Source of the DNA: a virus
Strand: one strand, 5' to 3'
IMG/VR virus record: IMGVR_UViG_3300030108_002424
Location: 1-24,165 of that record
Length of the DNA stretch: 24,165 nucleotides
In this document: positions 19,208 to 24,165 of the stretch, in pieces
How the letters are laid out: each line of letters starts with the position of its first letter
Position numbering within the stretch: position 1 is the stretch's first letter
The notes under the pieces: model-generated
Told to the model about the DNA's origin: nothing
Databases searched by the model: none
Seen by the model: the letters and a program-made list of their open reading frames with translations, nothing else
Translations under genes and position numbers: made by a program

Positions 19208-19485
19208 TAAAAGACCCTAAAGTTGGAACAGGTAAAAAACCAAAAGGTTCTGGTAGGAGATTATATACGGATGAAAATCCTAAAGACACTGTTGGAATTA
19301 AGTTTGCGACCCCTGCGGATGCTCGTAGGACTGTGGCAAAAGTTAAACGAATCAGCAAACCATACGCAAGAAAAATCCAAATACTTACAGTCGGTGAACA
19401 AAGAGCCAAAGTTATGGGTAAGGCGAAGGTGGCAAGCATATTTAAGAAAGGTAAGGAAGCAATTAGAAAAGGGAGAAAAGCATGA
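19204..19485 (+). CDS. Small basic protein with RLYTDENPKDTV motif, 93 aa
   Basis: Contains KPKGSGRRLYTDENPKDTVG and IKFATPADARRTVAKVKR, then KIQILTVGEQRAKVMGKAKV, a pattern I recall as a domain of unknown function (possibly DUF5824) in phages and giant viruses. With the proteins at 18475 and 18750 it forms a trio of small basic families of this kind. It starts with an ATGA overlap and shares its last bases with the next start. Confidence 0.7.
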   Translation: MIKDPKVGTGKKPKGSGRRLYTDENPKDTVGIKFATPADARRTVAKVKRISKPYARKIQILTVGEQRAKVMGKAKVASIFKKGKEAIRKGRKA

Positions 19486-19682
19486 GTAGAGTGGGAATGA
19501 TAAATGCAATGCGAGCTAGATATGAAGCAGATATTGCAGAGGCAGATGCCACGATAAATATCTATTTGAATAATCCTGTGGGTATTGGGGAACATCCACA
19601 ACATTTAGAAGAAATAGATAAATTAATGGCTAAAATAGCCGAAGCTAAAGATAAACTAGAATCATTAAAGGAGTTTGAATAA
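19482..19682 (+). CDS. Small helical protein, 66 aa
   Basis: A 4-bp overlap couples it to the previous gene. Sequence: helix (MRARYEADIAEADATINIYL), a conserved-looking turn NNPVGIGEHPQH and a second helix (LEEIDKLMAKIAEAKDKLES), i.e. a helical hairpin. I recall a similar NPVGIGEHPQH motif in other phages. Suggests an oligomeric accessory of the head module; no function is established. Confidence 0.65.
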   Translation: MSRVGMINAMRARYEADIAEADATINIYLNNPVGIGEHPQHLEEIDKLMAKIAEAKDKLESLKEFE

Positions 19683-19924
19683 TGGAAGATTTAGTATTAG
19701 TTGCCAAATTACAAAGAATAATAACCCAAAGACATGAAGATATTGTTACTGCAATGGCCTCAGGAGCTGTTGACAATATGGAAAAATATCAATATATGTT
19801 AGGACAGATACGAACTTATCAGTATCTATTACAGGAAATATCCACCCTGCTAAATAAAAAGGAGCAAAATGAAAAAGACGGAACAGTCATCGACATCAAA
19901 CCCAAAGGTAGTCCTACCAAATAA
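19682..19924 (+). CDS. Small helical hypothetical protein, 80 aa
   Basis: The ATG shares a base with the previous stop. A long helix (LQRIITQRHEDIVTAMASGA; YQYMLGQIRTYQYLLQEIST) is followed by a charged C-terminal tail (TVIDIKPKGSPTK). The pattern suggests a helical hairpin with the same size class as the protein at 19482, perhaps a partner. The final 56 bp overlap the start of the co-chaperonin gene. Confidence 0.6.
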   Translation: MEDLVLVAKLQRIITQRHEDIVTAMASGAVDNMEKYQYMLGQIRTYQYLLQEISTLLNKKEQNEKDGTVIDIKPKGSPTK

Positions 19925-20306
19925 GGATTTAGTTGGGGTTAAAAAATCAAAAGAAAAAGATTTATCATCAGATTCAGCTAAACTACCTAATCCAACAGGT
20001 TGGAGAATTTTAGTTTTACCTTTTAAACAAAAGGAAAAAACTAGCGGTGGTATTTATTTAGCAGATGAAACAGTAGAGCGATCACAAGTAGCGTCAACTT
20101 GTGGTTTGGTATTATCTATGGGTCCTCATTGTTACGACAAAGAGAGATACCCTGAAGGTCCGTGGTGCAAAAAAGGTGATTGGGTTATCTTTGCAAGATA
20201 TGCTGGATCACGAATTAAAATAGACGGGGGTGAGATAAGACTTCTCAATGATGATGAAGTTTTAGCGACCGTGGAAAACCCTGAAGATATCTTCCACGAA
20301 TTTTAA
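19869..20306 (+). CDS. GroES-like co-chaperonin
   Basis: The 145-residue protein carries the Cpn10 fold signatures: GWRILVLPFKQK (44-55), mobile loop with SGGIYLAD (59-66) that would contact GroEL, and GDWVIFARYAGSRIKIDGGE (103-122) plus DDEVLATVE. It has a phage-specific N-terminal extension of about 40 residues and an insertion around GPHCYDKERYPEGPWC (85-100). It likely directs host GroEL to fold capsid protein, as T4 gp31 does for its major head protein. AAGGAG precedes the start by four bases, inside the previous ORF. Confidence 0.85.
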   Translation: MKKTEQSSTSNPKVVLPNKDLVGVKKSKEKDLSSDSAKLPNPTGWRILVLPFKQKEKTSGGIYLADETVERSQVASTCGLVLSMGPHCYDKERYPEGPWCKKGDWVIFARYAGSRIKIDGGEIRLLNDDEVLATVENPEDIFHEF

Positions 20307-20324
20307 CATAGAGGAGTAAAAACT

Positions 20325-21338
20325 ATGCCAAGCGAAGAAGACAAAAAAACAATTGATATCGACACTAGTGGTCCTGGTGCCGAGGTCGAATTGCAAGAAG
20401 AAAAGAAAGAAGATATTATTGAACAACCAGAGGAAAAAAATAATGAAACAAAAACTGAGCAAAGTGTTCAAGACAATAATCAGCCCGATGATTCATCTAA
20501 GAAATCTGATGAGCAGCCTAATGTTTCTGAAACTAAGGACGATGGGAGTGATAAACAACCAAGTCAAGGTAAAGAGCATGAAGACTATTCTGAAGGCGTT
20601 AAGAAAAGAATAGCAAAGCTCACTAAAAAAATGCGTGAAGCTGAAAGACAACGTGATGAAGCGTTATCTTTTGCAGAACGTACTAAAAAAGAAAGAGACG
20701 CACTTACTTCTAGAGTTTCTAAACTTGATACAGGTTATGCATCAGAGATGGAAAATAGAATTAAGTCATCTTTGGCAGCCGCACAATCAAAATTGAAGAC
20801 TGCTAGAGAAAATAACGACATTAAATCAGAAGTTGAAGCGTCAACTTCCATTTCTCAACTAGGTTATGAACAAGCTAAACTAGCAGAACTTAAAACTAGA
20901 CAAGAAATGGAGTCAAAAGCAAGAGAGGAAGAGGCTAAAAACCCTAAAAAACCTCAAATGCCTGCGAACAATCCTGAAACTGACCCTAAAGCTACCGAGT
21001 GGGCATCAAAAAACACTTGGTTTGGCTCAGATTCGGCTATGACGTACACTGCTTTTGATTTACATAGAAAACTTACTGAAGAAGAAGGGTATGATCCTCA
21101 ATCTGACGACTATTATAGTGAGATTGATAAGAGAATTAAACTTGAATTTCCGCATAAATTTGGTAAGATAAAGGAAACGACTAGTAAACCTACTCAAACT
21201 GTTGCATCTGCAACGCGTAGTCCAAAGACAGGTCGCAAATCGGTGAAACTCACATCTTCACAAGTAGCAATTGCTAAAAAATTAGGTGTGCCACTAGAAG
21301 AATATGCGAAACAACTTATGAACACGAAGGAGGCATAA
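20325..21338 (+). CDS. Capsid scaffolding protein
   Basis: Position just upstream of the capsid genes and composition fit a scaffold. A very acidic, disordered N-terminus (1-90) is followed by a long coiled coil (VKKRIAKLTKKMREAERQRD; ALTSRVSKLD) and then a helical C-terminus with ATEWASKNTWFGSDSAMTYT, DLHRKLTEEEGYDP and a basic end (KKLGVPLEEYAKQ). The basic C-terminus would bind the capsid shell interior, as in P22-like scaffolds. GAGGAG lies upstream. There is no protease motif, so it may be released intact. Confidence 0.75.
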   Translation: MPSEEDKKTIDIDTSGPGAEVELQEEKKEDIIEQPEEKNNETKTEQSVQDNNQPDDSSKKSDEQPNVSETKDDGSDKQPSQGKEHEDYSEGVKKRIAKLTKKMREAERQRDEALSFAERTKKERDALTSRVSKLDTGYASEMENRIKSSLAAAQSKLKTARENNDIKSEVEASTSISQLGYEQAKLAELKTRQEMESKAREEEAKNPKKPQMPANNPETDPKATEWASKNTWFGSDSAMTYTAFDLHRKLTEEEGYDPQSDDYYSEIDKRIKLEFPHKFGKIKETTSKPTQTVASATRSPKTGRKSVKLTSSQVAIAKKLGVPLEEYAKQLMNTKEA

Positions 21339-21342
21339 GCAT

Positions 21343-21843
21343 ATGAAAAAAATAGATAAAAAAGCCAAAAATCGTGCGAGTCAAACGAGCAAAAGTGATT
21401 CAACGAAAGTTGAAACACAATCTGCAAAGGTTCAGGTAAAACAAAAACCTAAAGTTTGGGCTCCACCATCGTACTTAGATACGCCCAACGCGCCGAACGG
21501 CTACAGACACAGATGGGTCAGGGTAGAAATCCTTGGATTCGTCGATACTAAAAATGTTCAAGGTCGATTAAGATCTGGATATGAATTAGTAAGAGCAGAC
21601 GAATATCCCAAAGAGGACTTCCCCGTAGTGCAAGACGGCAAATACGCAGGGGTGATCGGGCACGGAGGCCTAGTGCTGACTAGGGTACCAGAGGAGATTG
21701 CGAGACAGCGTACTGATTATTATATGAATCAAGCGCAGGATCAAATGAAGGCAATAGACAACGATCTCATGAAGGAACAGCATAAGGGAATGCCTATCGA
21801 TATTGATAGACAATCTCGTACAACCTTCGGTGGCAAAGAATAG
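21343..21843 (+). CDS. Conserved head-region protein, 166 aa
   Basis: Lies between scaffold and decoration/capsid genes. After a disordered lysine-rich N-terminus (1-40), it has PPSYLDTPNAPNGYRHRWVR and a conserved-looking block VQGRLRSGYELVRADEYP, then GKYAGVIGHGGLVLTRVPEE. I recall this arrangement in other phage head operons, where the role is uncharacterised. The C-terminal helix (YYMNQAQDQMKAIDNDLM) suggests oligomerisation. Probably a virion or assembly protein. Confidence 0.7.
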   Translation: MKKIDKKAKNRASQTSKSDSTKVETQSAKVQVKQKPKVWAPPSYLDTPNAPNGYRHRWVRVEILGFVDTKNVQGRLRSGYELVRADEYPKEDFPVVQDGKYAGVIGHGGLVLTRVPEEIARQRTDYYMNQAQDQMKAIDNDLMKEQHKGMPIDIDRQSRTTFGGKE

Positions 21844-21851
21844 TTAATTTT

Positions 21852-21879
21852 TTAACAATTCCAACCAACGAATTATATT
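21852..21879 (+). promoter_or_regulatory. Promoter candidate for capsid genes
   Basis: TTAACA (21852-21857), 16 bp and TATATT (21874-21879) form a moderate promoter. The predicted transcript would begin near 21886, in a small hairpin GAGATG-GTAAAA-CATCTC (21884-21901). GGAG (21908-21911) follows before the ATG at 21920. Confidence 0.45.
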
Positions 21880-21919
21880 AACCGAGATGGTAAAACATCT
21901 CACTTAAGGAGAAAAAACT

Positions 21920-22498
21920 ATGGCTAATAGTTCAGCAGTAGGTTTCGGCTTGAAACCTATTAAAATGTATGGCAATGGTTATGAAAACATGGGTTTAGGT
22001 GAATACCCTGTTGCAGCATCCTCTGACGCTATCTACAACCAAGATTTGGTTTGTCAGCATACGACAGGATTTGTAATAGTTGGTATCGCTGGTACAGAAG
22101 ATATTATCGGCTCACTTAATGGTGTTTTCTACACTGACGCTACTACAAACAAGCCAACGTTCCAGAACTACCTTCAAGCCTCAAACACTGCATCAGACAT
22201 CGTTGCACTAGTCAATGATAGTCCGATTCAACAGTATGAGATTAGAAGCGACGCGACTGGAGCCTCTTCACAAGCAAGTGTAGGGGAAGTTGCAGATATA
22301 ACTTACGTTGCAGGAGCAAGTCCGAACTACGTTTCGAAAACAACTCTTGCATCAGCAGGTATAGCTGCAGGTGCGTCTAAACAATTAAAAATAATTGGTG
22401 TCTCAAGAGACCCGGAAAATAATGATCTTTCATCGGCTAACGTCGTGTGGAGAGTTGTTATTAACGAGTCATTCTTTTTAGATGCCACAGGAATCTAA
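21920..22498 (+). CDS. Probable capsid decoration or head protein, 192 aa
   Basis: Starts eight bases after GGAG. The protein is alanine/serine-rich, neutral and beta-type, with GFGLKPIKMYGNGYENMGLG, TGFVIVGIAGTEDIIGSLNG, and a C-terminal VVWRVVINESFFLDATGI. Soluble, with no signal or membrane segment, it directly precedes the major capsid gene, the place and size of head decoration proteins. No domain is definitively recognised. Confidence 0.6.
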   Translation: MANSSAVGFGLKPIKMYGNGYENMGLGEYPVAASSDAIYNQDLVCQHTTGFVIVGIAGTEDIIGSLNGVFYTDATTNKPTFQNYLQASNTASDIVALVNDSPIQQYEIRSDATGASSQASVGEVADITYVAGASPNYVSKTTLASAGIAAGASKQLKIIGVSRDPENNDLSSANVVWRVVINESFFLDATGI

Positions 22499-22514
22499 TA
22501 GGAGTAATTAAATT

Positions 22515-23423
22515 ATGGCTATATCACGAAATCAACTAGTTAAAGAACTAGAGCCAGGTTTGAATGCACTATTCGGCCTGGAGTATAAACAGTATGATCA
22601 AGAACATACTGCTATATACACAACAGAGTCATCTGACAGAGCTTTCGAAGAGGAAGTTATGTTGTCAGGTTTCGCTCAAGCACAAGTAAAACCAGAAGGT
22701 TCAGGTGTTGTTTATGACAAGGCTCAAGAAACTTTCACAGCTAGATACACTAACGAAACAATTGCGTTAGCGTTTGCTATAACTGAGGAAGCGATTGAGG
22801 ATAACTTGTATGACAGACTTGCTTCTAGATATACAAAAGCTTTAGCTAGATCAATGGCTCAAACAAAACAAGTTAAAGCGGCTGCACCATTAAACAATGG
22901 TCTACCTGGAGGAAGTTTCAATTCAGGTGACGGTGTAACGTTATTTAACACTACGCACACAACTATTGCTGGATCTTTCAGCAATACTTTAGCGACTGCT
23001 GCAGACTTAAACGAAACTTCATTAGAGCAAGCGATGATTGACATTGCTGCGCTTACTGATGAAAGAGGTTTAAAAATCGCAGCGAAAGCTACAAGAATGA
23101 TTGTGCCATCTGCACTTCAATTTACTGCCGACAGACTTATGAATTCTGCTGGTAGAGTTGGAACTGCTGATAACGATATCAACGCACTAAGAAACATGGG
23201 AATGATTCCTGGAGGATACTCTATCAATCACTACCTAACAGACACAGACGCGTTCTATCTAATCACAGACGTGCCAAATGGTATGAAACATTTCGAAAGA
23301 GCTCCATTAACTACAAAAATGGAAGGCGACTTCGATACTGGAAATGTTAGATACAAAGCTAGAGAAAGATACGTATTTGGCGTATCAGACCCTAGAGGTA
23401 TTTTTGCATCACCAGGTGCTTAA
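22515..23423 (+). CDS. Major capsid protein, HK97-fold type
   Basis: The 302-residue protein is the right size and place for the shell subunit. It contains AITEEAIEDNLYDRLASRYT (89-108), GLPGGSFNSGDGVTLFNTTH (130-149 region), IAAKATRMIVPSAL, and ends VFGVSDPRGIFASPGA, a pattern similar to Mu gpT-like/HK97-fold capsids. There is no obvious N-terminal scaffold extension, in line with a separate scaffold gene upstream. AGGAG lies just before the start. A terminator-like hairpin follows the gene. Confidence 0.8.
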   Translation: MAISRNQLVKELEPGLNALFGLEYKQYDQEHTAIYTTESSDRAFEEEVMLSGFAQAQVKPEGSGVVYDKAQETFTARYTNETIALAFAITEEAIEDNLYDRLASRYTKALARSMAQTKQVKAAAPLNNGLPGGSFNSGDGVTLFNTTHTTIAGSFSNTLATAADLNETSLEQAMIDIAALTDERGLKIAAKATRMIVPSALQFTADRLMNSAGRVGTADNDINALRNMGMIPGGYSINHYLTDTDAFYLITDVPNGMKHFERAPLTTKMEGDFDTGNVRYKARERYVFGVSDPRGIFASPGA

Positions 23424-23437
23424 TAATTAAAAATTTT

Positions 23438-23460
23438 GAGGCGGGACACAATCCCGCCTC
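23438..23460 (+). terminator. Hairpin after major capsid gene
   Basis: GAGGCGGGA (23438-23446), a 5-base loop and TCCCGCCTC (23452-23460) make a perfect 9-bp GC-rich stem. The following ATTGTTT has few T residues, so it may be a partial terminator or mRNA end protector for the abundant capsid message. Confidence 0.6.
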
Positions 23461-23485
23461 ATTGTTTAAATAGAAAGAAAAAACC

Positions 23486-23734
23486 ATGAAAAAATTCCGA
23501 ATAAAAATTAAAGCATATGGATATTGGGCAGATTTTACTGTTCAAGCGTCTGAAGAGGGTAAATCCTTAGAAAATGCTATCATTGACAAACTAGGAAAAA
23601 ATGATATAAAATGGGATAAATCTGATTTTTATGATCAGAGAAAAACATGGTTAACATACGAGGAAATTGTAAATGATAAACGACCTTTACAAACAAAAAA
23701 CGTCCTTGGAGTTGAGCTGGCAACAGGAGCATAA
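23486..23734 (+). CDS. Hypothetical protein, 82 aa
   Basis: GAAAGAAA before the ATG may serve as a weak ribosome site. The product is a small alpha/beta protein (KKFRIKIKAYGYWADFTVQA at the start; SDFYDQRKTWLTYEEIVNDK later). No family is recognised. The ORF overlaps the next one by 62 bp in another frame. It lies in the structural region; role unknown. Confidence 0.6.
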   Translation: MKKFRIKIKAYGYWADFTVQASEEGKSLENAIIDKLGKNDIKWDKSDFYDQRKTWLTYEEIVNDKRPLQTKNVLGVELATGA

Positions 23735-23882
23735 TTTACATGGTAAATATACTCTTGACATGGTCAGAATTGATGACAAAATTAGAGAAGTCATCACTGA
23801 GATAAAGCTTGAAGAAGCTAAGATTGCTACAAGAGAAAATGCAATCGCTAATTCGGCTCCACAAGTTTCAGTAGCTACTTAA
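23673..23882 (+). CDS. Small helical hypothetical protein, 69 aa
   Basis: GAGGAA (23660-23665) lies about seven bases before the ATG, inside the previous ORF, and supports this overlapping start. The protein is mostly helix (LYKQKTSLELSWQQEHNLHG; DDKIREVITEIKLEEAKIAT) with a small-residue tail ending QVSVAT. It has the size and helical form of a phage head-tail or chaperone-like accessory, without a specific motif. Confidence 0.6.
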   Translation: MINDLYKQKTSLELSWQQEHNLHGKYTLDMVRIDDKIREVITEIKLEEAKIATRENAIANSAPQVSVAT

Positions 23883-23926
23883 AAAAAGCTACATCGTTGA
23901 AAACGCACATTCATTATAAGGCTCTC

Positions 23927-23955
23927 TTGCACTCAATATAAATCTGTTGTATAAA
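23927..23955 (+). promoter_or_regulatory. Sigma70-type promoter for the last gene
   Basis: TTGCAC (23927-23932), a 17-bp spacer and TATAAA (23950-23955) give a good match. The predicted transcript begins near 23962, inside CACTAAGA (23961-23968). Confidence 0.6.
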
Positions 23956-23960
23956 TAGCA

Positions 23961-24004
23961 CACTAAGATAAATAAATCATAAATTGGTTGTTCTCTTCTT
24001 AGTG
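23961..24004 (+). promoter_or_regulatory. 5' leader stem-loop
   Basis: CACTAAGA (23961-23968) pairs perfectly with TCTTAGTG (23997-24004), with a 28-base loop. It sits at the predicted 5' end of the message. A competing TTCTC/GAGAA pair overlaps its right arm. The ribosome site AAGGAG (24020-24025) lies outside the stem, between direct repeats GGCGCT. Confidence 0.45.
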
Positions 24005-24036
24005 AGAATGACTGGCGCTAAGGAGGCGCTGATTAT

Positions 24037-24165
24037 ATGACAACACACTTTTCAAATGGTGTAACAAACGTACCTGGCAAAATGCTGAGTTCGTCTGTTT
24101 TTACAAAAGCAAGACAACCTCTTATTACTGGTAATGATAACGAATTCGCTTTTCAAACTGATTTC
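24037..24165 (+). CDS. Probable structural protein, N-terminal part only
   Basis: The ATG at 24037 lies 11 bases after AAGGAG and has its own promoter. The 43 visible residues begin MTTHFSNGVTNVPGKMLSSS and continue open to the edge of the window. I recall a similar start (TTHFSNGVTNV) in phage head/virion proteins downstream of capsid genes. Function cannot be stated from the fragment. Confidence 0.65.
   Translation, partial: MTTHFSNGVTNVPGKMLSSSVFTKARQPLITGNDNEFAFQTDF

Noticed and set aside
1-24165. tRNA genes, integrase, attachment sites, tail genes
   Set aside because: I looked for cloverleaf-like sequence, recombinase motifs and long tail-type ORFs and saw none.

Overview
The window looks like one continuous piece of a tailed-phage (Caudoviricetes) genome. 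It is AT-rich and densely packed, with many 4-bp ATGA start/stop overlaps, many tiny ORFs, and a full head-building block at the right-hand end. The P22-type portal, GroES-like protein, GTA-type holin and strings of small lysine-rich proteins are a combination I associate with uncultured marine phages, possibly of Alphaproteobacteria. That host assignment is from memory and is not proven here. No tRNA, rRNA, CRISPR array, integrase, DNA polymerase or tail gene was recognised; the window starts and ends inside genes.

Left region (1-6000): an M15 peptidase endolysin with a 23-residue membrane peptide just upstream, several tiny genes (zinc ribbons, a coiled coil, a possible ribbon-helix-helix protein, a small antisense secreted protein), then a DNA-modification block. 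That block holds a LAGLIDADG endonuclease, a C5-cytosine methyltransferase, two phage Dam-like adenine methyltransferases separated by a small lipoprotein, and a PD-(D/E)XK exonuclease. A second long reading frame (2984-4156) lies inside the cytosine methyltransferase and carries its own repeated WPTP-type motifs; it is the most unusual coding signal here.

Middle region (6000-12340): an iteron-like non-coding stretch (6059-6186), a reverse-strand small terminase gene far from the large subunit, small accessory genes, a VRR-NUC-like nuclease, a GP88-like cysteine-rich protein with a reverse-strand partner behind an operator-like palindrome, and then a stretch of about 640 bp with no gene but many degenerate repeats (TGCTTGTGCTTGTAGTCTA family). 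A second operon of unknown genes (10158-12052) ends at a strong rho-independent terminator (12094-12128).

Right region (12340-24165), all forward: large terminase, a short basic ORF, portal, holin, a run of small Lys/Arg-rich proteins, two small helical proteins, GroES-like co-chaperonin, scaffold, a head-associated protein, a probable decoration protein, major capsid protein, two small genes and the start of another probable structural gene. This is the packaging and head-assembly module. Putative promoters precede the terminase, the capsid block and the last gene, and each predicted RNA would begin with a stem-loop.
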